This document shows positions 56,360 through 64,000 of a DNA stretch of 64,000 nt, piece by piece. Under the pieces are notes generated by a model. That model ran no database searches and was not told the origin of the DNA. It worked only from the letters and a program-made list of their open reading frames with translations. Position 1 is the stretch's first letter. Each line of letters begins with the position of its first letter. Source of the stretch: Odiellus spinosus (taxonomy: Eukaryota; Arthropoda; Arachnida; Opiliones; Phalangiidae); assembly GCA_963920705.1 (NCBI GenBank), contig OY987240.1, forward strand, positions 4,449,426-4,513,425, given 5' to 3'. The position numbers were made by a program, and so were the translations under genes.

Positions 56360-56548
56360 CTGAATGTCAATTTCCACGAGTGAACTGTAATGTTTCCAAA
56401 CCAGTGGAGGGTTGAAAGTGAAATAATACCAAGATTGCCAAGAGTGAATAGGCGTCAATAGAGTGTAGTTTGAACCCTTGTATTGTTTCTCTACGAGCGA
56501 AAATATCGCATTTAAGCTGCCGGGATGCAAATAATATCCACCCACATT
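56360..56548 (-). CDS. Exon-like segment of an unrecognised gene
   Basis: Both borders are canonical on the minus strand: acceptor gcatttttcag (AG at 56550-56549) and donor gacattcag|gtaaac at 56360. The 189 bp between are open for 63 codons with phase 0 at both ends (NVGGYYLHPGSLNAIFSLVE ... PPLVWKHYSSLVEIDIQ). It is Trp/Tyr-rich and extracellular-looking. It may belong to the IR-like gene (N-terminal or S1 part) or to the gene that ends at 53127; the sequence alone does not decide. Confidence 0.45.
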
Positions 56549-56683
56549 CTGAAAAATGCAATTAGCGATGACTAACGAACGTTATTTATTTTATCTCTTC
56601 AAGAGGGACTTGGATATAAGCGACCGCGGACGAATGTGTTGGCCCAACTGTTCTAGGTCTGCGAGCTAATCGTCGGGGGCTTG

Positions 56684-56955
56684 GGTGCGGAGTTTGCTCG
56701 GGTGTGGAGTTTTCTCGGGTGCGGAGTTTTCTCGGGTGCGGAGTTTTCTCGGGTGCGGAGTTTTCTCGGGTGCGGAGTTTTCTCGGGTGCGGAGTTTTCT
56801 CGGGTGCGGAGTTTTCTCGGGTGCGGAGTTTTCTCGGGTGTGGAGTTTTCTCGGGTGTGGAGTTTTCTCGGGTGTGGAGTTTTCTCGGGTGTGGAGTTTT
56901 CTCGGGTGTGGAGTTTACCTGGGGGGGGGATTTTCTCGGGTGCGGAGTTCACTGG
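56684..56955. repeat. 17 bp minisatellite
   Basis: About fifteen head-to-tail copies of ggtgcggagttttctcg, with a switch from gcgg to gtgg variants part way through. All three plus frames and the minus strand are open across it, giving repetitive 'proteins' that are artefacts of a 17 bp unit. Confidence 0.92.
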
Positions 56956-56959
56956 GTGT

Positions 56960-58755
56960 GGAAAACCTCGATAAGAGTGTGTATTAGCGAAGCCTCGCTA
57001 TAATTAAGTCTATCGCCACACCCTGCGGGCGAGTGGTTGACGAATCATGCGCGAGTAATCTTGCGTGTGTCACGCCAAAGATTACTCGAATTAAACGGAA
57101 TTTACCATTAATTCGTCGTGGTCCGGCACATCCGTGACTCTGTTTCGAAAGATCGATATTTAGTAGCGATGTCGGAGACTTTACTCGGTATAAATCGACC
57201 GGTGATCTCCGAATGGAACTCTACTCTCGTCAGTCTATTATCGTTGAAAACAAGTTAATTCGGGGGTTAAATTACTCGCTATATTTTGTGGTTAATCTCA
57301 TTTCGTTTTCGTATTAAAGAATAGTCTCGGTCTGCGATCGAGTCCATTCGAAGTCGGCGTTCCAATCATATAATGACGGTATTATAAATACCAACCTAAA
57401 ATAAGAGACCATCTTCTCGTACAGCGCCTTTGTTCGTCTCTCCGGGAACCTCTATATAAATGTATAGATAGAACAAGAGGGTCAAGCCCGCGGAAAGAAC
57501 AATACGCGTCTGACGGTTTGAAAAGCATTAAGCCAGTGTGGTTCCGGGTTGGCCACATTCCCCTTGTCTAGTTTTCAAACTTAAGCTAGATTCTCACTGG
57601 ACCGAAAACACGTAGGAAAACCGGCGTAAATCTTTCTCCTCAGCAAGTGAATAGTCGAGTTTTAAAACGTCACGATGACGCCATTGAATTGTAAACTTAC
57701 ATAAATCGATAGAAACTATTTGTTGAAGGGAATCTTAACCGTGAGTTATTTTAATCACCGTTTTAACAATATAGAGCTATATTAATAGCTTTAAATAATT
57801 ATAATTAAAATAATTTACTTCAACAATCAGTTTTATTCGCGATTATAATTAAATTAATGTTTTAAAATAAAATTAAGCGTTTATATTATTCATTCAGTGT
57901 TTAATCGATTTCATCTTTATTAAATTTAACTTCTTCGGCGTAATTTTCATAAACCAACTGATCCAGGGGCTACGGCTATTGGATACAAATATGATGAATT
58001 ATCACGATAGAGGGCGTGCCTGCGCCTCACCATCTTTAGCTATCGTACTTATCCACGTATCACACCCGTTGGAATGGGAAACGCGTCAAGTATCGAAGCG
58101 CGAGGGGACAGGTTACCGCCTAGTTTGTCTATAATAATAATAGTTTATTGTTCAAAAACTCTTTTTTACAGTTGTTATATTAAAGGATTGGCTAAGTCGG
58201 TAGGTCGACTTTTAGCCTATATCATCGTAGCTTAGCCAATCTGAATAGGAACAGAATGGAAACTACGATAGCAACATCTCTTAACAGATCGGCGCGTAAA
58301 GAGTGTACCGCTGCCCCTGCAACTTCCTCTTTAATTTCGAATTCGCCAATTCGATTGTCACGTGACCCGCAATTTTCATTCTAAAATTCTGTTGGAGAGT
58401 GAGAATTCTCTACCGTCCTCTGCCGCTGGAAGCCGACGGAAATTTAAATTTCAAACCGCTTGCTTTATATTTCCGTCGTAATTTTCGGTCAAATGAGAAT
58501 CTGGCTGGGACGAAGGAGATCATCCATTCGAAGCTCAGACTGAAATTACCAAAATCATACGAAAGAAAGCCAATACTTTTATAACCAAAGGCTTAGAAAA
58601 ATCTATCGTGTTATCAAGGTTTTTGAAGACTGAAGTCGCTAACGCCGAAGATTTGGGCTGCCCGAGACTAGTAACTATAATTTGTGGAACGCCTAGAAGT
58701 TGTACGTTTCACCGAGACGAAAACAATTGTACGCTCGTGAAAGCTGCCCGATTAG
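56960..58755. other. No gene recognised; probably includes the left flank of the Maverick
   Basis: Mixed host-like DNA. An inverted repeat 'attggctaag...cttagccaat' spans about 58184-58241. Decayed frames from 58280 onward (for example 58399-58584, 58608-58793) may be remnants of Maverick sequence, but no domain is recognisable and the terminal inverted repeat could not be placed. Confidence 0.4.
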
Positions 58756-58759
58756 CTAC

Positions 58760-59098
58760 ATGGCTCCGCCGAAGAGAGTACACGAGCACTTAGACTTTCT
58801 AAAATATCTGAGTTCGTGTAACGAGTGTCAACGAAACGCCGCCATTAAATACGCGAGTAAAGAAGAATTAAAAACCATCGCCGAATGTTGTATAAATATA
58901 CTGCAGGGTAACGTTTCTCTCACAGAGGACGAGAAGAAGCGATTGAAGAAGCATTGTAATTCCATACGTCGCGTGGCCAAGAAAAATACTCCTGCTAAAC
59001 GAAGACAAATTTTAATTCAAAAAGGTGGATTTCTCCCAATATTACTTCCGATAATCAGTTCGATAGCAGGAGCTATCCTATCTAAAGTTATCAATTAA
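58760..59098 (+). CDS. Maverick-associated small protein
   Basis: 112 aa from the ATG at 58760 (MAPPKRVHEHLDFLKYLSSC). It has a C-x-x-C-Q-R-N-A motif (SCNECQRNAAIKYA), a helical middle (ECCINILQGNVSLTEDEKKR), a basic segment, QKGGFLPILLPII and a short hydrophobic end. This pattern recurs next to Maverick genes and in many unannotated arthropod proteins; function unknown, perhaps a virion DNA-binding or scaffold protein. Frame intact, and the next gene starts 2 bases after the stop. The longer upstream frame from 58700 begins with non-homologous residues, so I prefer 58760. Confidence 0.65.
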   Translation: MAPPKRVHEHLDFLKYLSSCNECQRNAAIKYASKEELKTIAECCINILQGNVSLTEDEKKRLKKHCNSIRRVAKKNTPAKRRQILIQKGGFLPILLPIISSIAGAILSKVIN

Positions 59099-59100
59099 AG

Positions 59101-59664
59101 ATGGCGAAAAAAATGCTATTAATTTCTGAGGAGACGTTCCAAAGACTTAATTCGGAGAAAGACCTCAAAGTGGATAAAACTTTGGAATTGGAAAAGGTCG
59201 ATAAAATTAAAGACATTCTCGATGATCCCAATTTGAACAACACGGACAAAATTAATCGCTATAATCACGTGCTCTCGAGGGTTATTAATAAAAGATCGAA
59301 GAAAAAAGTTAAAAAAACGAAAATACAAAATTGGAATGCGGAGATTGCTTCCGGCGTGCCGTCATATATGACCTCTGAGTGTTTAGATTTATACAAGTGG
59401 TTAGAGTTATCATTGAAAATTAAATGGACTGACGCCGGGGAGTTGATTTACAACAAGCGTAGAGTCGTAGGATCGAACATCGTCGATCTCCTAGCTTATT
59501 CAGTATCAAAATCCAAGAAAAAAATCGCCGACACGGGCTCGAAAGAGTTCTACGTCATCCCACCCGAGAAGAGGGAATATAAAGATGAAACGGAAGATGA
59601 GTATTATTCTGACGATAGCGGACCAATGAAGGGTCGCGGTTTCTGTAATTGGATTTCATTATAA
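59101..59664 (+). CDS. Maverick-associated protein with GE motif
   Basis: 187 aa, intact (MAKKMLLISEETFQRLNSEK). Lysine-rich and helical N-terminal half, then a compact region with KWTDAGELIYNKRRVVGSNI followed by VDLLAYSV, and an acidic C-terminus ending RGFCNWISL. I recognise the 'W...GE....k.i.gSNI.DL' pattern from genes adjacent to Maverick capsid and integrase genes but know no biochemical role. It directly follows the small protein. Confidence 0.65.
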   Translation: MAKKMLLISEETFQRLNSEKDLKVDKTLELEKVDKIKDILDDPNLNNTDKINRYNHVLSRVINKRSKKKVKKTKIQNWNAEIASGVPSYMTSECLDLYKWLELSLKIKWTDAGELIYNKRRVVGSNIVDLLAYSVSKSKKKIADTGSKEFYVIPPEKREYKDETEDEYYSDDSGPMKGRGFCNWISL

Positions 59665-59728
59665 TATTTATACCAATAAAATACACTTGAATATATTTTC
59701 TCCATTCATTTATTAATTAGGCTTTCAC

Positions 59729-59917
59729 ATGGAGAGTGGTAATGTCGAGGTTGTCTCTGTAGGACTTTTAGCGTCTCTATTCGAGTCATTTATAAATTCT
59801 CCCAAGTTATTAACTGCAGTTTTAATTGTATTTATAATAATAATTATAGAAGTTAGCGATTTTGTATTCTGGCATTATAGTACTTCGAACAACTGTTCAT
59901 TCAATGGAAGAACTTAA
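59729..59917 (+). CDS. Predicted single-pass membrane peptide
   Basis: 62 aa from ATG 59729, with one strongly hydrophobic helix (LLTAVLIVFIIIIIEVSDFV) and a short polar tail. It has no family I know. It lies between two Maverick genes in the same orientation and ends where the integrase frame begins, which supports it as real, but its small size makes chance possible. Confidence 0.4.
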   Translation: MESGNVEVVSVGLLASLFESFINSPKLLTAVLIVFIIIIIEVSDFVFWHYSTSNNCSFNGRT

Positions 59918-60973
59918 AAAATATATAATAAGGTTTCGGATCCGGGATCTTACGGTAGTGTTGACGGCTTATACAAAGCGGCTAAAGACCGAGGATTACA
60001 GGTTACTGTCAAAGAAATAAGCGATTTCTTGAAAACCCAAGATACTTATACGCTTCACAGGAGTGCGAGGAAAAACTTCGCTAGAAATAAAACTATAGTC
60101 TACGGGATCGACGAACAGTGGCAAATAGACTTGGCTGATTTGAAGAGTATTACCAGATATAATAATGGTTTCCGTTATCTATTATGCTGTATCGACGTCT
60201 TCAGTAAGTTTGCCTTCGTGGTTGCGATCAAGGACAAGAAAGGAAAGACTATTCTCGAAGCGTTAAACGTCATTTTAGATTCCGGTCGTTCGCCGAAACG
60301 AATCCAATCGGATCACGGTAATGAGTTTGTATGCAAGGAAGTACAAAACGAGTTAAAACGTAGAGGGATAAAGTTTTTCGCCCCTGAATCGGAACTGAAA
60401 GCGACGATAGTAGAGAGATTTAACCGGACTTTGAAGACTCGAATGTATCGTTATTTTACGGAAAATAATACCTTCAAATATACCAATGTTCTAAAAGATA
60501 TGGTGAAAGCTTATAATCATAGTTATCATCGATCTATAAAGTGTAAACCCGTCGATGTCACGCCGGCTACATCTAAACGTGTTTGGGAAAATCTATATGG
60601 TGACGTAGATTTCTCGACCCCGCTTTCTTTCCCCTTTGATGTTGGTGACGTAGTTCGTATAAGTAAACACAAGAACCTCTTCGATAAGGGATACATACCC
60701 ACATGGTCGGAAGAACTTTTCAAAATTTCTGAGAGATTAGCTCGTAGTCCTCCTGTATATAAGATACGCGACTTGAAAGAAGAGCTCATTACTGGGATTT
60801 TCTACCGAGAGCAACTACAGAAAATTGGCAAGGACCTGAGTAACAGCGTTTTTAAAATCGAAAAAGTGTTGAAAAAACGACGCAAGGCTGACGGAAGTAT
60901 CGAGAGATTCGTTCGCTGGAAAGGATACCCGCCATCGTTCGATAGTTGGGTGCAAGAAATTGACCTTGCATGA
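59918..60973 (+). pseudogene. Maverick integrase with C-terminal chromodomain, start codon lost
   Basis: Open frame of about 350 codons. It begins with the family's N-terminal DPGSYGSVDGLYKAAKDRGL region and YTLHRSARKNFARNKTI (H..H zinc-binding half). The rve core has QIDLADL, SDHGNEF and VERFNRTLK (Asp, Asp, Glu at roughly 69, 130 and 165), and a chromodomain forms the end (IEKVLKKRR...VRWKGYPPSFDSWV). No ATG precedes the conserved start: an ATA sits at 59921, where the initiator would be expected, after a stop at 59915-59917. The rest is intact. The stop TGA overlaps the next gene's start (ATGA at 60970). Confidence 0.85.
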
Positions 60974-61809
60974 TGACGTTCTACATCACCCTACCGTCAG
61001 ACAGTTCTATGAGTTACTTCCCCGGGAATACGATCAGTACATTTCGAACACATTTACCGGAATCGGTTAAATTACAAGGTCCGTACGAAGTGGCTTTGGT
61101 GGAATTCAGTTATCCCCGCACATGGAGCAATATGAGATCGTCGTGCTGGATATCGTTAATTAACCACGGGGAAAATATAAATAGCACGAGTCATTCGAGA
61201 GTGGTAGAACTCCCCGCGGGTTACTACGGGAATATAGAAGACCTATTGGAGCAACTCAATTACGACGAAGATGATATCTCGAACGTCACTATACTGAAAA
61301 AGGAGACGCCAGTCGAGGGTGATATGTTTGAGTCGGAGACGACGACGAATGTTAAATACACGTTTAGTTATATCGCGCGATTACGACGTGTGGAAGTTTC
61401 CGTAAAACCGGATCACTCGTTAACTATACCGGGAGAGTTGGCGGTCATGTTGGGATTGACGAAAGACCATACAAAAACTACGACGATCGTCCACGCGAGA
61501 ATAGCCAGCTATCCGGTGGATTTAGACGCGGGTCTACATTCACTCTTCATATATTCTGATATCGTTGAAAGTAGGGCTGTAGGTGACGTTCATGTTCCGC
61601 TTCTACGAATAACGAGCGTTCAAGGGAATGACGGGGATACAGTAGACAGAGAATTTTCACGTCCTCATTACCTCCCAGTTTCCTGCAATTCCTTTCAATC
61701 TATCAAAATTAACGTTATGAGTGAAATGGGTGTACCCGTCAAGTTCGAAAGAGGTAAAGTTCACGCGACTCTACATTTTAGACCACGAAGAATGTGGTCG
61801 CCCTTATAA
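60970..61809 (+). CDS. Maverick minor capsid (penton-like) protein
   Basis: 279 aa, intact (MMTFYITLPSDSSMSYFPGN). The N-terminal pattern F-x-x-x-L-P-S-x-x-S and YFPGNTISTFRTHLPESVKL, then EVALVEFSYPRTW, with GYYGNIEDLLEQLN, is that of the single-jelly-roll penton homologue of Polintons. Later residues alternate beta-strand-like segments and end FRPRRMWSPL. The start overlaps the integrase stop by four bases, consistent with one compact transcription unit. Confidence 0.78.
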   Translation: MMTFYITLPSDSSMSYFPGNTISTFRTHLPESVKLQGPYEVALVEFSYPRTWSNMRSSCWISLINHGENINSTSHSRVVELPAGYYGNIEDLLEQLNYDEDDISNVTILKKETPVEGDMFESETTTNVKYTFSYIARLRRVEVSVKPDHSLTIPGELAVMLGLTKDHTKTTTIVHARIASYPVDLDAGLHSLFIYSDIVESRAVGDVHVPLLRITSVQGNDGDTVDREFSRPHYLPVSCNSFQSIKINVMSEMGVPVKFERGKVHATLHFRPRRMWSPL

Positions 61810-61822
61810 ATAAGCCGGCAGT

Positions 61823-61873
61823 ATGGACGCGCTCGGCATTCTTATCGATAGAGTTAAACGAGACGCATCATGA
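61823..61873 (+). other. 16-codon open frame overlapping the next start
   Basis: ATG at 61823 to TGA at 61871-61873, reading MDALGILIDRVKRDAS. The TGA overlaps the next ATG (61870) in an ATGA arrangement like those between the neighbouring genes. It may be a translated leader or a remnant of a longer 5' end of the following protein. Confidence 0.35.
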
Positions 61874-62355
61874 AGCAAAAACCGTCCTCCACTCAGTCGG
61901 ACTACGATCGTCACTTCTTAAATCAAATTGGACACGGGATTAAGGTCGACTACGCAAAATATTTCCAAAGTCAAATAGGAAAGGGTTCTATACCCGTATA
62001 CCAGGGTATCCCCGTCCAACATGGATACGGTCTAGGGAACTTTATCGCCTCGGCCTTCCGTCGAGCCGTACCACTTTTGAAGAAGGGAGCCATGTATCTT
62101 GGGAAAAAACTGTTAAATACGGGATCTAAAATCGTTACCGACGTAGCCAGCGGAATTCCCGTAAAATCCTCGGTTAAATCTCGAGGAAAAGACGCCGCGA
62201 GAGATGTCGTAATCAGTGTCACGGACGAAATCGCTAGAATGACTGGAAATGGGCATAAAAGAAAGTGTAAGCGTCGAAGACTAGTCAGTTCAGCGACGAA
62301 CAGGAAGAAGAGAAGACCGTTCTTAAAACCCTCCGATATATTTTCTACAATATAA
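61870..62355 (+). CDS. Maverick pVI/pX-like basic protein
   Basis: 161 aa, intact (MKQKPSSTQSDYDRHFLNQI). It has a Gly/Tyr-rich N-terminal half with the typical IPVYQGIPVQHGYGLGNFIA, an amphipathic region FRRAVPLLKKGAMYLGKKLL, and a very basic C-terminus (GHKRKCKRRR, RKKRRPF). Proteins of this kind sit beside the capsid genes of Polintons and resemble adenovirus internal or cement proteins cleaved by the viral-type protease. The stop TAA overlaps the ATG of the capsid gene by one base. Confidence 0.7.
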   Translation: MKQKPSSTQSDYDRHFLNQIGHGIKVDYAKYFQSQIGKGSIPVYQGIPVQHGYGLGNFIASAFRRAVPLLKKGAMYLGKKLLNTGSKIVTDVASGIPVKSSVKSRGKDAARDVVISVTDEIARMTGNGHKRKCKRRRLVSSATNRKKRRPFLKPSDIFSTI

Positions 62356-63719
62356 TGGCTCATATCCATCCTGATTCCCAAGGTTCGGTTAGCTCCGAAG
62401 TCGAACTTTTCAACGTACCGCTCACGAACGGTATAGTTAGTGGCGAATGGGTCGAGTATAGTCCCATCTCGAACATTAACGAAAATTCAACTCTAACCTT
62501 CGCCGTGGCCGGAAACTCCGATACGTACATTGATTTGTCCAAAACTTTGTTACATCTTCAAGTTAGACTCGTCGACCCAGCGGACGGGAGAACAATTCCA
62601 GCGGCGGCAGTACTCAATGCGGCTGGAGTAATCACCACACCGGCGGACGTGGTAGCGCCCGTGAATCTGTTTCATTCGAGCCTTTTTAGCGAGGTTCACG
62701 TTTACTTGGGCGATAGATCGGTAACGCCATCGCCGCAGAACTATGCCTACAAGGCCATGTTTTAAACAACCGTGACATTTGGTGGACCTGCGAAAACGAG
62801 TTTTCTAACGGCCGCCATGTACTACAAGGATACAGCCGGAAAATTCAATACTCCGTCGGAAAATGAAGGATTCAAGAAAAGAGCAAGTTTCGCCAAACAA
62901 GGGACTATAGATATGATCGGTGCGGTTCACACGGACTTGTGTCAACAGTCACGTTTTATTCCGAACATGATTGACCTGAAATTTAAATTTATTAAAAGCT
63001 CCAACGAATTTTGTATTCAAACCTTAGCGGGTGGCGTTAGATGGAAGGTACAATACGAACTCGCTTCCCTGTATATCAGAAAAGTAAAATTAACTCCCGA
63101 GATTACAATTGCCCACGCCAAATGTCTCGAGCTAGCTACCATGAAATATCCAATAACTCGAACGGAGTGTAACTCTTTTTCCATAAACAGTGGAACTAAA
63201 ATCTGCGTTAGAGATAATCTCTTTATGGGACAATTACCCAAACGAGTCCTTTTCGCTCTGGTAGAACAGAATGCCTATCTAGGCGATTATACCCAGTCGC
63301 CCTTTAATTTCCAACACTTTGATTTAAATCATATCGCTCTCTACCTCGACGGAACTAGCGTTCCTCACAAGCCTTTAACCCCTAATTTCGAGAGACATCA
63401 GTACATGAGATCGTACACTAATCTTTTCACTCAAACATCCCAATGGTTCATTGACGAAGGGAACTATATCTCACGTGAAGAGTTTCCTGGTGGGAACTGT
63501 ATTTTCGTATTTGATTTGAGTGCTGACCTCAGTTGTTCAGCCTCGCAATTTCAGTTGATAAAGAATGGTAATTTACGCTTAGAATTAAAGTTCGCCAAGG
63601 ATTTGCCGAAGACTGTTAGCGTATTATTCTACGCCGAATTTCAAAATTTAATTGAATTGACAAAAACAGGAACGTTATTTACGATTATACCAATTAGAAA
63701 ATGGACTCTCAGCAGTTAG
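62355..63719 (+). pseudogene. Maverick major capsid protein (double jelly-roll), one in-frame stop
   Basis: The frame begins MAHIHPDSQGSVSSEVELFN and runs through YIDLSKTLLHLQVRLVDPAD and NLFHSSLFSEVHVYLGD. It is broken by a TAA at 62763-62765 and resumes in the same frame: TSFLTAAMYYKDTAGKFNTP, GTIDMIGAVHTDLCQQSRFI, LTPEITIAHAKCLELATMKY, NLRLELKFAKDLP and the end FTIIPIRKWTLSS. Total length without the stop (~455 aa) is that of Polinton major capsid proteins. A single nonsense change with no frameshift suggests recent loss, unless it is a sequencing error. The next gene's ATG (63702) overlaps the end of this one. Confidence 0.85.
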
Positions 63720-64000
63720 CTAGTTCGAGGTATTTTCGCAGCCGATAAATTACCCAAAACTGTTAAAACCTTTCCTTCACTCTATATTGTAAATACGGGA
63801 TTATCTGACACAGAAGGCGAACATTGGACGGCTATCTATTTTTCTCGGAATAAGAATACAGAGTTCTTTGACAGTTTCGGTAACCCGCCCGACATGTTTA
63901 AATTTAACGATTTTGTGGAAAGAAACAGTATAACTGTTACATTTAACTCCAAACAATTACAAGGGAACTTTAGTATGACTTGTGGCGGATATTGTGTTTA
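63702..64000 (+). pseudogene. Maverick adenain-like cysteine protease, partial
   Basis: After an ATG overlapping the capsid end, the recognised protease sequence is found in another frame from about 63738: GIFAADKLPKT, then SLYIVNTG, the His region GEHWTAIYF, the acidic and substrate region EFFDSFGNPP, and the approach to the catalytic Cys, CGGYCV, where the window ends. These are the conserved blocks of adenovirus-type C5 processing proteases found in Polintons. The expected ~20-30 residues between the ATG and GIFAADKLP are mostly absent and the frame changes there, so a deletion is likely. The C-terminus lies beyond the window. Confidence 0.8.

Larger units (their letters stand above)
58760..64000 (+). 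mobile_element. Maverick/Polinton, partial (runs off the window)
   Basis: A block of closely packed plus-strand genes characteristic of Maverick/Polinton elements: small QR-GG-type protein, GE-motif protein, membrane peptide, chromodomain integrase, penton-like minor capsid, pVI/pX-like protein, major capsid and adenain-like protease. Gene ends and starts overlap by 1-4 bases or are 2-8 bases apart. The window ends inside the protease, so the family B polymerase, packaging ATPase and right terminus are not visible. At least three lesions (integrase start, capsid stop, protease start region) suggest an inactive copy. Confidence 0.88.

Noticed and set aside
56653-57003. Four overlapping repetitive frames
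   Set aside because: Products of the 17 bp minisatellite.

Overview
This window is eukaryotic, most likely arthropod and probably insect. The evidence is AT-rich DNA, split genes with GT..AG introns, BEL/Pao, Ty3/gypsy, jockey/CR1-like, mariner-type, CACTA/EnSpm-like and Maverick/Polinton elements, interstitial (CCTAA)n, which is the insect telomere repeat, and exons of a divergent ionotropic chemoreceptor (IR). There is no operon-style bacterial gene organisation, and I saw no tRNA, rRNA or CRISPR.

Layout. 1-7890: a ~100 bp satellite with a 700 bp seven-monomer higher-order repeat, split by a full-length, apparently very young BEL/Pao retrotransposon (340-6303, minus strand, LTRs identical except at the inner terminal dinucleotide, 5 bp target duplication). 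8400-10185: a second satellite of ~149 bp units carrying a short palindrome. 10740-13775: a decayed Ty3/gypsy element. 14170-20270: a nested repeat region made of one family whose ends carry tacctccccgac / gtcggggaggta; one copy holds a short exon-like coding stretch. 20497-23758: a DD41D mariner-type element arranged as a near-perfect inverted dimer. 23760-28500: mostly unassigned DNA, then the 3' end of a non-LTR element.

28670-52663 looks like one IR gene on the minus strand. Exons for TM1/pore (52522-52663), TM2 (51743-51924), the distal ligand-binding lobe (29212-29395) and TM3 (28670-28916) are all there. They are separated by a ~22 kb intron filled with mobile DNA. That intron holds a large two-gene CACTA/EnSpm-like element (about 29490-46830, inverted related ends) coding a seven-exon TNPA-like protein with a decapeptide repeat and a TNPD-like transposase. 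The CACTA element has itself been hit by a second inverted-dimer DD41D element (30321-32759), a jockey/CR1-like LINE with tandem 5' monomers (37123-41268) and fold-back elements. A Ty3/gypsy element that has lost its reverse transcriptase (47675-51081) lies next to it.

52740-58750 is mostly non-coding, with two further exon-like segments (53127-53305, 56360-56548) and a 17 bp minisatellite. From 58760 to the right edge runs part of a Maverick/Polinton on the plus strand with virus-like gene packing (starts and stops overlapping by 1-4 bases): two small Maverick-type proteins, a chromodomain integrase, a penton-like minor capsid protein, a pVI/pX-like basic protein, the double-jelly-roll major capsid protein (one in-frame stop) and the adenain-like protease, cut by the window edge. 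Polymerase B and the packaging ATPase are not in the window.

The main points of interest are the two unrelated DD41D elements that both became inverted dimers, the multi-exon CACTA-like second gene, the IR gene reconstructed across its transposon-filled intron, and the telomeric repeat at the centre of a fold-back element. All assignments come from reading the sequence; none was tested by database search.
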